Positions 27,226 to 36,079 of a stretch of DNA of 64,000 nt are shown piece after piece. Location of the stretch: positions 1 to 64,000 of the forward strand of contig QWHH01000005.1 in assembly GCA_021404785.1 (NCBI GenBank), given 5' to 3'. The notes under the pieces were generated by a model, which was not told where the DNA came from, searched no databases, and was given only the letters and a program-made list of their open reading frames with translations. The translations under genes were made by a program, and so were the position numbers. Each line of letters begins with the position of its first letter. Position 1 is the stretch's first letter. The DNA is from Lysobacterales bacterium PRO7. Its GTDB lineage: Bacteria; Pseudomonadota; Gammaproteobacteria; Xanthomonadales; Rhodanobacteraceae.

Positions 27226-28659
27226 TCAAGCGTCGCGCATCACCATCAAACGGATTTCCGTCATGTCCTCGATCGCGTAGCGGATACCCTCGCGACCGAG
27301 GCCCGAATCCTTGACGCCGCCGTAGGGCATGTTGTCGACGCGGAAGCTCGGCACGTCGCCGATCACCACGCCGCCGACGTCGAGTTCGTCCCACGCACGC
27401 ATGGCCTTGCGCACGTCGAACGTGAACACACCGGCTTGCAGGCCGAATTCGGAATCGTTGACGATGCGGATCGCGTCATCGAAGTTTTTGTACTTTTGCA
27501 GCAGCGCGACCGGCCCGAACGCTTCCATGCAGCTGACTTTCTGCCTGGGATCGACGTTTTCCAGTACGGTGGCTTCGAGCATGGCCCCGTTGCGTTTGCT
27601 GCCGCAGAGGATCTTCGCGCCAGCCTTGACGGCCTCCTGGATCCAGCCATCGAGGCGCGTCGCTTCCTTCTCGTCGATCATCGGGCCGATGAAAGTTTTC
27701 TCGTCCTTGGGATCGCCGGCGACGAGTTTTTTCGTAGCCGCTACAAAAGCATCGCGAAACCGCTCGTAGAAATCTTCCTGCACCAGAATCCGCTGCACGC
27801 CGATGCAGCTCTGGCCGGATTGGTAGAACGCGCCGAAGATCATGCGCTCGACCACGAAATCCAGGCGTTCGCCCTGGTCCGCATCGACGATGCACGCCGC
27901 GTTGCCGCCGAGTTCGAGCACGACCTTTTTCTTGCCTGCGCGCGCCTTCAGGTCCCAGCCCACGGCCGGCGAGCCGGTGAACGACAGCAGCTTGAAGCGC
28001 TCGTCGGTGGTGAACAGGTCTGCACCGTCGCGGTGCGCAGGCAGGATCGAAAATGCGCCTTCCGGCAGGTCGGTTTCGGCCAGCACTTCGCCGATGATCA
28101 GCGCGCCGATCGGCGTGCGGCTTGCCGGTTTCAGCACAAACGGACAGCCGACCGCTAGTGCCGGCGCAACCTTGTGCGCAGCCAGGTTCAACGGGAAATT
28201 GAACGGCGAAATGAACGAGCACGGCCCGATCGGCACGCGCTTGCTGAATCCGCGATAGCCTTTCGCGCGCTGCGAGATTTCCAGATTGATCACCTCGCCG
28301 TCGATACGCACGGATTCCTCGGCAGCGACCTTGAACGTATCGATCAGTCGTGTTGCCTCGCCGCGCGCATCCTTTATGGGTTTTCCGGCCTCGATGCACA
28401 GCGCCATCGCGAGTTCTTCGAAACGCTCACGAAAGCGCTTCACGCAATGTTCGAGGATCGCCTGGCGCTGGAACGGCGCCATCTTGCGGCAGGCTTCCTG
28501 CGCCGCCACCGCCGCGGCGATGCCGGCGTCAATCGCCTTCGCATCCGCCAGCGCGACGCGCGTCACCACCTTGCCGGTGTACTTGTCGGTGACTTCCAGG
28601 TCCGTGTTGGCCGCGACAGGCTTGTTGGCTAGGTAGTAGGGGTAGGTGGGTTTGAGCAC
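27226..28659 (-). CDS. NAD(P)-dependent aldehyde dehydrogenase
   Basis: A 477-residue aldehyde dehydrogenase. The catalytic cysteine is in YQSGQSCIGVQ; the general-base glutamate is in VVLELGGNAACIV; the cofactor region is LSFTGSPAVGWDLK. The substrate class is not clear; the sequence looks closest to lactaldehyde/glyceraldehyde-type dehydrogenases. The start is GTG at 28659, preceded by an AGGAG box about 9 nt upstream. The frame stays open further upstream, but that part looks non-coding. The gene ends 27 nt from the ECF sigma start and may be read through into it. Confidence 0.88.
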   Translation of the reverse strand: MLKPTYPYYLANKPVAANTDLEVTDKYTGKVVTRVALADAKAIDAGIAAAVAAQEACRKMAPFQRQAILEHCVKRFRERFEELAMALCIEAGKPIKDARGEATRLIDTFKVAAEESVRIDGEVINLEISQRAKGYRGFSKRVPIGPCSFISPFNFPLNLAAHKVAPALAVGCPFVLKPASRTPIGALIIGEVLAETDLPEGAFSILPAHRDGADLFTTDERFKLLSFTGSPAVGWDLKARAGKKKVVLELGGNAACIVDADQGERLDFVVERMIFGAFYQSGQSCIGVQRILVQEDFYERFRDAFVAATKKLVAGDPKDEKTFIGPMIDEKEATRLDGWIQEAVKAGAKILCGSKRNGAMLEATVLENVDPRQKVSCMEAFGPVALLQKYKNFDDAIRIVNDSEFGLQAGVFTFDVRKAMRAWDELDVGGVVIGDVPSFRVDNMPYGGVKDSGLGREGIRYAIEDMTEIRLMVMRDA

Positions 28660-28842
28660 GGCCTGCTCCTGCTTAGATGGATGTCTGGATTCTACTCGCG
28701 TCAGGTGTGAAGCAGGGCGGTTGTGGCGTAGCGAATTCCGCAGGTATAGAGTTTGAATCCCGGGAGCGTGGATGCGCCGCCACTCTGCGGTTCGTGCCCC
28801 GCTTGATTCCGATGGCCCCATGAAACCGCGAGGAGAAAGCAG

Positions 28843-29817
28843 GTGGTCTCGAAGATAGCGCCTTGGTCATTCGTTTTGAACGCCGTTGTCGTATTTTCGG
28901 CAGGAGCGGCTCCCGCCAGCAGTGCACCAGCCGAGAACGCCCATGTCGCCAAGCCGACCGGGGCCGCGCCAACTGTGCACGCTTTGCTCGCGTTGGAAAA
29001 ACAGGCGCACGAAGCCTACGTCAAGGGCGACGGCAAATTCTTCGATAGCTTGCTCGGCGACAAGTTCGTGGAACAAAGAGGCGGAATTCGCGTGAGCAAG
29101 GCGGATGTCGTCAAGCACATCAGCGGCGTCAAATGTGAAGTCAACGCAGGATGGGCATTGACCGAGCCGCAGTTGCTGAAGATCGACAACGACGCGTATG
29201 TGCTCACCTACGTGTCGAACATGCAAGGTAGCTGTGCGGAAAGTGGCAAAACCGAAAAAATGCCAAGCCCGGTGCGCGCCGCGACCGTATGGATCAGAAA
29301 CGGCGGCCGCTGGCAGGTCGTTTTCCATGGCGAGAACCCGATTGTCGATCCCAGCGCTCCGCTGGCAATCGATAAAAAGGCCGAGGTCGGGAATGACGTT
29401 CACACCGCAGCGAACATCGGCTCGGCGCACAAGGTGACTTCGGATCCGATCACCGATGCGTTGCTGGTGGTCGACAATGCCGTGGAGGATGGGTGGATGC
29501 GGCACGATGCCGAAAAGATAAAGGCCGAGACTGCAAAGGACATTGCCTTTGTCGATATTTACGGCACGTTTAGCGCAGACAAGTCCGCCACGGTAAAGGC
29601 CTGGACGAGCACGTTATGTGAAGTCAGCGGCTACAAAATCACGAATGGTGTCGGAACTTCCGTTTCGCCGACGGTCGGCATTCTGACATTGACGGGAGCG
29701 TATACGGGCACCTGCGGTGGCCAAGACATCGGCGAGCTGAAAGTCTTCGTGAATGAAGTCTACATGAAGGTTGACGGCGTCTGGAAGTGGGTATTCGGCT
29801 TCAATTCGCTGACCTGA
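28843..29817 (+). CDS. secreted protein with two NTF2-like domains
   Basis: A 324-residue protein with an N-terminal signal peptide (FVLNAVVVFSAGAAPASSA). Two SnoaL/DUF4440-like folds follow: one at about residues 45-170 (LLALEKQAHEAYVKGDGKFF, then WIRNGGRWQVVFHGE) and one at about 200-324 (LLVVDNAVEDGWMRHDAEKI, then YMKVDGVWKWVFG). The two halves look like an internal duplication. Such domains bind small ligands or act as structural modules; no function can be named. The start is GTG at 28843, with AGGAG 7 nt upstream. Confidence 0.75.
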   Translation: MVSKIAPWSFVLNAVVVFSAGAAPASSAPAENAHVAKPTGAAPTVHALLALEKQAHEAYVKGDGKFFDSLLGDKFVEQRGGIRVSKADVVKHISGVKCEVNAGWALTEPQLLKIDNDAYVLTYVSNMQGSCAESGKTEKMPSPVRAATVWIRNGGRWQVVFHGENPIVDPSAPLAIDKKAEVGNDVHTAANIGSAHKVTSDPITDALLVVDNAVEDGWMRHDAEKIKAETAKDIAFVDIYGTFSADKSATVKAWTSTLCEVSGYKITNGVGTSVSPTVGILTLTGAYTGTCGGQDIGELKVFVNEVYMKVDGVWKWVFGFNSLT

Positions 29818-29829
29818 TCCGCTGGCATC

Positions 29830-31470
29830 TCACAGCTTTGCCGACAATTCCTTGATCTCGCGGTTCAGTATCCGGTCGTTGTCGGAATAATCGATCGGCA
29901 CATCGATCAGGTGCACGCCTGGCGTGTCGAGGCACTTTGCCAGCAGCGGCGCGAATTCGGCGGCGGATGAGGGTCGATGTCCGTGCGCGCCATAGCTTTG
30001 CGCGTAGGCGACGAAGTCCGGATTGCCCATGTCCATGCCGAACGTGGGGAAGTTCATGTTTGCCTGCTTCCACTTGATCATGCCGTAGGCGTTGTCGCGC
30101 AGCAGCAGGATCACGATGTCGAGCTTCAGGCGCACGGCGGTTTCCATTTCCTGCGAGTTCATCATGAAACCTCCGTCGCCCGCGACCGCGATCACTTTTC
30201 GATTCGGATGCACGATCTTCGCGGCGATGGCGGAAGGGAACCCCGCACCCATCGTCGCCAGCGCGTTGTCGAGCAGCAGGGTGTTCGGCTCGCGGCAGCG
30301 GTAGTAGCGCGCGAACCAGATCTTGTACATGCCGTTGTCCAGGCACACGATGCCGTCGGATGGCACCGTCTTGCGCACGTCGGCGACCAGGCGCTGCGGA
30401 TAGATCGGCCAGCGCGCGTCGTCAGCGCCCTGTGCCAGGTGCGCGTCGAGATGCTTGCGCACGGTCGTGAAGTAGGAAAAATCCCAGTGCGGACATGGCG
30501 CGATGCGCTGCTTGAGCCGCCACACCGAATTGCCGACGTCGCCTATCACCTCGATTTGCGGGAAGTAGACGGTATCGACCTCGGCGCTGGCGAAATTCAC
30601 GTGGATCACCGTGCGTTTGCCGGTGCGCATGAAGAACGGCGGCTTTTCGATCACGTCGTGGCCGACGTTGATGATGCAGTCGGCGCGCTCGATCGCGCGA
30701 TGCACGAAGTCACCGTCCGACAGCGCGGCGTTGCCCAGCCACAACGGATGCGTCTCGTCGAGCACGCCTTTGCCCATCTGCGTGGTGAAGAACGGGATGC
30801 CGGTGCTGTCGACGAACTCTCGCAGCATCTTGCTGCACAGCTTGCGGTTGGCGGCGGCGCCGATCATCAGCAGCGGATGGCGTGCGGCGCAGATCGCGTC
30901 GACGGCGTGCGCGATGCATTTCTCGTCAGCGATCGGGCGACGGTGGAAGCTCGCCGGAATCACCATGGCGTCAGTCGGATCGTGGGCGATGTCCTCGGGC
31001 AACTCCAGGTGCGTCGCGCCGGGGCGTTCTTCCTCGGCGCGGCGGAACGCTTCGCGCACGCGTGCGGGGATGTTGTCGGCGGAAACAATTTGCCGCGTGT
31101 ACTTGGTCAACGGCTTCATCATGTCGACCACATCGACGATCTGGAAGTGGCCCTGCTTGGACACCTTGATCGGTTTCTGTCCGGTGATCATCAGCATCGG
31201 CATGCCGCCCAATTCCGCGTACGCAGCGGCGGTGACGAAGTTGGTCGCGCCGGGACCCAGCGTGGCCAAGCACACGCCGGCCTTGCCGGTCAGGCGGCCG
31301 TAGGTCGCGGCCATGAAGCCTGCGGCCTGCTCGTGGCGGGTCAGGATCAACTTTATCGAAGAGGTACGCAGCGATTCGAGCAGGTCGAGGTTTTCCTCGC
31401 CGGGGATGCCGAACACGTAATGCACATGCTCGGCTTCGAGCGCCTTGACGAACAGGTCGGATGCCTTCAT
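29830..31470 (-). CDS. acetolactate synthase-like thiamine diphosphate enzyme
   Basis: A 546-residue ThDP-dependent enzyme. The N-terminal domain has HYVFGIPGEENLDLL and the catalytic glutamate in TRHEQAAGFMA. The C-terminal domain has the ThDP-Mg motif GDGGFMMNSQEMETAVRLKL, then DNAYGMI. It is annotated in relatives as the large subunit of acetolactate synthase. No small regulatory subunit (ilvN) or acetolactate decarboxylase lies nearby, so a catabolic role or another 2-oxo-acid substrate is possible. It converges with the NTF2-like gene, leaving 12 nt. Confidence 0.85.
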   Translation of the reverse strand: MKASDLFVKALEAEHVHYVFGIPGEENLDLLESLRTSSIKLILTRHEQAAGFMAATYGRLTGKAGVCLATLGPGATNFVTAAAYAELGGMPMLMITGQKPIKVSKQGHFQIVDVVDMMKPLTKYTRQIVSADNIPARVREAFRRAEEERPGATHLELPEDIAHDPTDAMVIPASFHRRPIADEKCIAHAVDAICAARHPLLMIGAAANRKLCSKMLREFVDSTGIPFFTTQMGKGVLDETHPLWLGNAALSDGDFVHRAIERADCIINVGHDVIEKPPFFMRTGKRTVIHVNFASAEVDTVYFPQIEVIGDVGNSVWRLKQRIAPCPHWDFSYFTTVRKHLDAHLAQGADDARWPIYPQRLVADVRKTVPSDGIVCLDNGMYKIWFARYYRCREPNTLLLDNALATMGAGFPSAIAAKIVHPNRKVIAVAGDGGFMMNSQEMETAVRLKLDIVILLLRDNAYGMIKWKQANMNFPTFGMDMGNPDFVAYAQSYGAHGHRPSSAAEFAPLLAKCLDTPGVHLIDVPIDYSDNDRILNREIKELSAKL

Positions 31471-31528
31471 CGCGCCTCCCCGGGCTGGATGGTGGGATTG
31501 TCTGCGTCGTTGCGGTTAGCGTCAACGT

Positions 31529-32224
31529 TCAGGCAACGGTGCCGAAAAGTGCGCCAATGCCTGCAGTCACCGCCATTGCGATGGCGCCCCAGAACAGTAC
31601 GCGCAACGCGCCCTTCACCACATTGGCGCCTCCGGCACTCGCGGCCAGGCCGCCAAGCAGGGTGAGCACGATCAGCGAAACCAGCGGCACAATGATGGTC
31701 ACGGTTGACGGCGTCGAAATGAACAAGCTGAGCAAGGGCAGCACCGCGCCGATGGCGTAGGTGATCGCGGAAGCGGACGCCGCCTGCAAAGGTTGCGCCT
31801 TCAGGGTTTCGGAAATGCCGAGTTCATCGCGCAGGTGGGCGTCGAGCGCATCGTGCGCCATCAGCTGCGTCGCGACCTGATCTGCAAGATGCGCCGTCAG
31901 ACCACGTTTGGCGTAGATGTTGGCAAGTTCCTTGTGCTCGGCGAGGTGGTTGGTCTCCAATTCCTTGCGCTCGGTTTCGGTTTCGGCCTTTTCCATGTCG
32001 GCTTGCGAACTGACCGATACGTATTCGCCGGCCGCCATCGACATCGAACCGGCGACGAGGCTGGCAACGCCGGCGGTAAGAATCGCCTCGCGCGAGGCGT
32101 GTGCCGCGGCGACGCCGAGGATCAGGCTGGCGGTGGAAATGATGCCGTCATTGGCGCCGAGCACGGCGGCGCGCAGCCAACCGATGCGTTGGGTAAAATG
32201 GTTTTCGTGATGGCGAGGGCGCAT
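31529..32224 (-). CDS. VIT1/CCC1 family transporter
   Basis: A 231-residue membrane protein. The first helix contains RAAVLGANDGIISTASLI, and SMAAGEYVSVSSQADMEKAE follows; both are hallmarks of VIT1/CCC1 proteins. In eukaryotes these move Fe(II) or Mn(II) into vacuoles; bacterial members are thought to export or store these metals. Five helices are expected, with a cytoplasmic helical domain (about 75-145) rich in Glu and His suited to metal capture. It lies between the acetolactate synthase-like gene and xseA on the same strand. Confidence 0.9.
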   Translation of the reverse strand: MRPRHHENHFTQRIGWLRAAVLGANDGIISTASLILGVAAAHASREAILTAGVASLVAGSMSMAAGEYVSVSSQADMEKAETETERKELETNHLAEHKELANIYAKRGLTAHLADQVATQLMAHDALDAHLRDELGISETLKAQPLQAASASAITYAIGAVLPLLSLFISTPSTVTIIVPLVSLIVLTLLGGLAASAGGANVVKGALRVLFWGAIAMAVTAGIGALFGTVA

Positions 32225-32227
32225 CGG

Positions 32228-33520
32228 TCAGTGCTCCGGGTCGTGGATTAGTGGAATCTCGCCGTCAACGAGGCGCGCGCTGAAACGGATGACTTCGTGC
32301 GAAGCCGCGACGTCGCGCACGACCTTTCCGCTGTCACGATCGACAAGGATGGCGTAGCCGCGCTGCAGTGTCGCCAACGGACTGACCGCGTTCAATGCGC
32401 GCGCCAGTTCGCCCAGTTGCAGTTCGCGCGCGCGCAGGCGGTGCGCGAGCTGCACGCGCATGCGCTCGACGCCGATGCGCAAGGTATCGGCATGCCGCGC
32501 CAGCGTGCTGGCTGGATGCAGGCGATGCAGGCGCGCGTGCAATTGGGCGAGGCGATCGCGACCGATGCGCAGGCGCTGTCGCGGGTGTTGCGCGCGCAAT
32601 CGCGCCAGCGCGTGATCGGTGCGCTGCGCATTCGAATGCAGATGGTGGCGAACCCACTGGTCCAGCCGTGCCCGGACGTGATTCAGCGCGCGCTGGATTT
32701 CATTCGCGTCCGGCACCAGCAATTCCGCCGCGGCCGATGGCGTCGGAGCGCGCAGGTCGGCCGCGAAATCGGCGATCGTGAAATCGATCTCATGGCCGAT
32801 GGCGGAAGCGATCGGAACCGAACAGGATCGGATGGCACGTGCAACCGCTTCGTCGTTGAACGCCCACAAATCTTCCAGCGACCCGCCGCCGCGGGTGAGC
32901 AGAAGCACGTCGTGGCGGTTTGCTTTCGATGCGGCGGCGAGCGCAGCAACGATTGCCGGTGGCGCTTGATTGCCTTGCACCGGCACTGGCAGGATTTCAA
33001 TCTGCGCCAGCGGGAAACGCCGCGCAATCACGCTGAGCACGTCGCGAATCGCGGCGCCGGTGGGTGAGGTGATGATGCCGATGCGCCGCGGCAACTTCGG
33101 AATCGGGCGTTTGGCGGCGGGATCGAACAGGCCTTCGGCGGCGAGCCTGGCCTTGAGTTCGGCAAAAGCGCGCAGCAGGGCGCCTTCGCCGGCTTCTTCG
33201 AGGTGTTCGACAATCAGCTGGAATTCGCCGCGCGCCTCGTACAGGCCTACGCGCACGCGCGCCAGCACGCGCGTGCCGTCGGCCGGCTTGAAGCGCAGCC
33301 AGGTGCTTTTCGGCTTGAACATCGCACAACGCACCTGTGCCTGTGCATCCTTGAGGCTGAAATACAGATGTCCGGAAGCGGGTCGCGAAAAATTGGAAAT
33401 CTCGCCTTCCACCCAGATCAGCGGAAACGCGTCTTCGAGCAGTTCGCGCGCCAGGCGCACGAGCTGGCTTGGGGAAAAGACTTCCCGCTCCGCGGTGTGG
33501 ACGGCAGGTGTTGCAGGCAT
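32228..33520 (-). CDS. xseA: exodeoxyribonuclease VII large subunit
   Basis: A subunit of exonuclease VII, which degrades single-stranded DNA. The N-terminal OB fold is clear (VFSPSQLVRLARELLEDAFP, then WVEGEISNFSRPASGHLYFSLKD). The catalytic region has PRRIGIITSPTGAAIRDVLSV and LTRGGGSLEDLWAFNDE. The C-terminal part is Arg/His-rich coiled coil. The start is uncertain: ATG at 33520 gives 430 residues and keeps only a short lead before the OB fold, while ATG at 33589 would add 23 residues. Neither has a strong ribosome site. The gene ends 3 nt before the VIT gene starts. Confidence 0.93.
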   Translation of the reverse strand: MPATPAVHTAEREVFSPSQLVRLARELLEDAFPLIWVEGEISNFSRPASGHLYFSLKDAQAQVRCAMFKPKSTWLRFKPADGTRVLARVRVGLYEARGEFQLIVEHLEEAGEGALLRAFAELKARLAAEGLFDPAAKRPIPKLPRRIGIITSPTGAAIRDVLSVIARRFPLAQIEILPVPVQGNQAPPAIVAALAAASKANRHDVLLLTRGGGSLEDLWAFNDEAVARAIRSCSVPIASAIGHEIDFTIADFAADLRAPTPSAAAELLVPDANEIQRALNHVRARLDQWVRHHLHSNAQRTDHALARLRAQHPRQRLRIGRDRLAQLHARLHRLHPASTLARHADTLRIGVERMRVQLAHRLRARELQLGELARALNAVSPLATLQRGYAILVDRDSGKVVRDVAASHEVIRFSARLVDGEIPLIHDPEH

Positions 33521-33637
33521 GCAGCAGGGGAGACCGTGGTATGAACCCGCAGCGTACTCCGGCGTCGTGGCGATTGCCATCGCATACATGACGTTCGGGG
33601 CAGTCGCGTCGTATGCGCGAGAAGCTATAGTGACCAC

Positions 33638-36073
33638 ATGAATGCGAATGCATCGACATCGAACACGGGGCAGGATATTCCGGCGCGCGGCGATCGTGCC
33701 CTGCGCCAACGCACGCAAGCATTCGTGCGCGACTGGCGTGCCAGCATCGGCCGGCAATGGCAGATCGAGCAGGCGAGCGCGCTGTACGAGGAACTCGAGA
33801 AACTGGCGGAACTGGCCGACTCACAGGGCGATGCGGATGTCGCCGATCCGGTTCTGGAACTGACCGCTTACCTGTGCACGTTCGTGGATCGCAACAGCAG
33901 GCCGAACCCTGCACAACTGCAGGGCCTGGAACGCATTATCGAGCGCTTGGCCGCCGCCAGCGGCGAAAAACCCGCGCGTCGTGCGCCGCACAAGCCTGCC
34001 ACGGCGTCCGAATCCGCGCACCGGCAGGTGTTTTATCTGCGCGAAAACGCGCGCGAGATTCCCGGATTGGCCGCACGCCTCGGCCAACAGGGCGCCGTGG
34101 TGCGTCCGTTCGACGAGCGCGATGCGTTGCTGCATGCGCTGGACGAGGCCAGTCCGGATGTCGTGCTGATCGGCGAGGCGTTCGCCGCCGAGATCAATAC
34201 CGTGGTCGAGGCCACGCAGCGGCTGCGGCCGGCGCACAAGGAACCGCCGCTGTTCCTCATGCTGGCGCAAGAGACGGACTTGACCCGCACCCTGTTCGCG
34301 CAACGCGCGGGTGCCGACGCCGTCGTGCTCGAACGCGATCCGATCGCGCTGGCCGCGCAGATCGACGGTCTGTTCGCGCAACGCCGCGCGCTCGGCTATC
34401 GCGTGCTGATCGTCGAGGACGACCGTGGGCAGGCCAAGTTTTGCGAATCGATCCTGCGCCATCGCGGCATGCTCACGCGCGTGTGCGAGGATCCCGCGGG
34501 CGTTCCGGCCGCGTTGTCGGAGTTCAAGCCGGATCTGGTGCTGCTCGACCTGTACCTGCCCGGCAGCAACGGCATCGAAGTGGCGCAGCGCATCCGCGAA
34601 TCGGGCAATGCATTCCTGCCGATCGTGTTCCTCTCCGGCGAACTCGACCCGGATTTCCGTTTTGACGCCATTCGCATGGGTGCGGACGATTTCATCACCA
34701 AGCCGGTCAAGCCCAAGCACCTGGTCACTGCGGTGGAAAGCCGCATCCATCGCGCGCGCCAGCTTGTCAACACGCACGGGGAGGGACGTGGCGAACGGCG
34801 CGGCATGCTGTCTGGCCGCGATGTGATGGCTGGCGAAGTACTGCGTGCGGCACAGGATGAATCCGACCGTTGCCCGGCGCTGGCGCTGATCGCCGTCGAC
34901 GATGCGGAAGATGTCATGCGCCGCAGCGGCTTCGTCGCCGCGAGTGCCCTGGGCCAGCAGTTGGCGAGCGCGCTGGCGGGGGAAATTCACGGCCAGCGTA
35001 CTTTGTGTGCGTGGGGTGAACTGAAGTTTCTGGTGCTTGTGCATGCGGACGATCAACTGGCCTTGCGCGAGCAGCTCGAGACGTTGCGACGCAAGCTCGA
35101 CGAGCGTTCGTGGCTTTCCGAGCGCACGCCCGTTCACCTGCACCTGAGTCTGGGCTGCGTGCGTTTGCATCCTCAGCTCGCGGGCATCGATGAAGCACTC
35201 GATCGTGTGCGCGCGATGCTCGCCAACGCCTGGGCCGCAGGCGGGGCACGCTGCGAATTCGATGTGCGCGAGACCAGTAGCCAGGACGGTGAAGACCCGC
35301 AGGTACGTCTCGTGCGCGCATTGTTGCGCGCACCGAGCGCGCGCGGCACCGCCCAGTTCGAATTTCAGCCGTTCGTGCCGCTGGCCGGGCAAATCGCCGG
35401 GCAATACGAAGTGCGCATGGCATTGAAGCCGCCGAAATCGCGGCAGGGCCTGCTGCTGCAGCGCAATGATTGGCTGCCGATTGCGCGCAAACTGGACATG
35501 GTCGCGCATGCGGACCGGCACTTCTTGCGTGGGGTGATCGAGCGCGTGCGCGAAAAGCGCATCAACGGCGTGGATTTGCGCCTGTACCTGCCGGTCGCTG
35601 CATCGAGCCTTTTCGATCCTGCTTTCGCGCCATGGCTTGCGGCCGAGTTCGGTGCCCATGCAGTACCCAGCCATACCCTGGCACTTGAATTCGAAGCTGC
35701 CGAAGTGCGCGCCGAACTACCGCGCTTGCATGCCATGCTGGAACCCGTGCAGCGGGTCGGCGTGCGCCTGGCCTTGAACGTGGGTGCCGACGCTGGAGCG
35801 GATCTCGGAAAATTGCTCGCTCTTGATGCGTTTGGCGTGGTCAAATTCGCGCGCGCCGGTGAATCCGACAGCGTGCCCGATGCCGCCTGGGAACCATGGT
35901 CGAAAGCCATTGCCGAGGCGCGTTCGCTGGGCAAGATCGTCGTGGCTACCCGCGTCGCCGGCATGGCGGATATCGGCGTGCTTCTGCGCATGGGCGTGCA
36001 CTATGCGCAGGGCGAAGCTCTCAGCGGCTGGCTGGCCGATTGGGATTTCGATTTCGCCGAAGCTGTTCTGTAG
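33638..36073 (+). CDS. receiver protein with degenerate GGDEF and EAL domains
   Basis: An 811-residue cytosolic protein. Residues 20-110 are helical. Residues about 128-245 look like a receiver fold lacking the acidic pocket. Residues about 254-375 form a true receiver (YRVLIVEDD; phosphorylatable Asp304 in LLDLYLP; Lys in ITKPVKPK). A GGDEF-like domain follows, with GELKF at 460-464 instead of GGDEF. The C-terminal EAL-like domain (from about 570) has YEVRM in place of EALxR and lacks the DDFGTGYS and KID motifs. It is probably a non-enzymatic c-di-GMP sensor or scaffold of the FimX kind, controlled by phosphorylation. No partner kinase is nearby. Confidence 0.85.
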   Translation: MNANASTSNTGQDIPARGDRALRQRTQAFVRDWRASIGRQWQIEQASALYEELEKLAELADSQGDADVADPVLELTAYLCTFVDRNSRPNPAQLQGLERIIERLAAASGEKPARRAPHKPATASESAHRQVFYLRENAREIPGLAARLGQQGAVVRPFDERDALLHALDEASPDVVLIGEAFAAEINTVVEATQRLRPAHKEPPLFLMLAQETDLTRTLFAQRAGADAVVLERDPIALAAQIDGLFAQRRALGYRVLIVEDDRGQAKFCESILRHRGMLTRVCEDPAGVPAALSEFKPDLVLLDLYLPGSNGIEVAQRIRESGNAFLPIVFLSGELDPDFRFDAIRMGADDFITKPVKPKHLVTAVESRIHRARQLVNTHGEGRGERRGMLSGRDVMAGEVLRAAQDESDRCPALALIAVDDAEDVMRRSGFVAASALGQQLASALAGEIHGQRTLCAWGELKFLVLVHADDQLALREQLETLRRKLDERSWLSERTPVHLHLSLGCVRLHPQLAGIDEALDRVRAMLANAWAAGGARCEFDVRETSSQDGEDPQVRLVRALLRAPSARGTAQFEFQPFVPLAGQIAGQYEVRMALKPPKSRQGLLLQRNDWLPIARKLDMVAHADRHFLRGVIERVREKRINGVDLRLYLPVAASSLFDPAFAPWLAAEFGAHAVPSHTLALEFEAAEVRAELPRLHAMLEPVQRVGVRLALNVGADAGADLGKLLALDAFGVVKFARAGESDSVPDAAWEPWSKAIAEARSLGKIVVATRVAGMADIGVLLRMGVHYAQGEALSGWLADWDFDFAEAVL

Positions 36074-36079
36074 CGCCGC

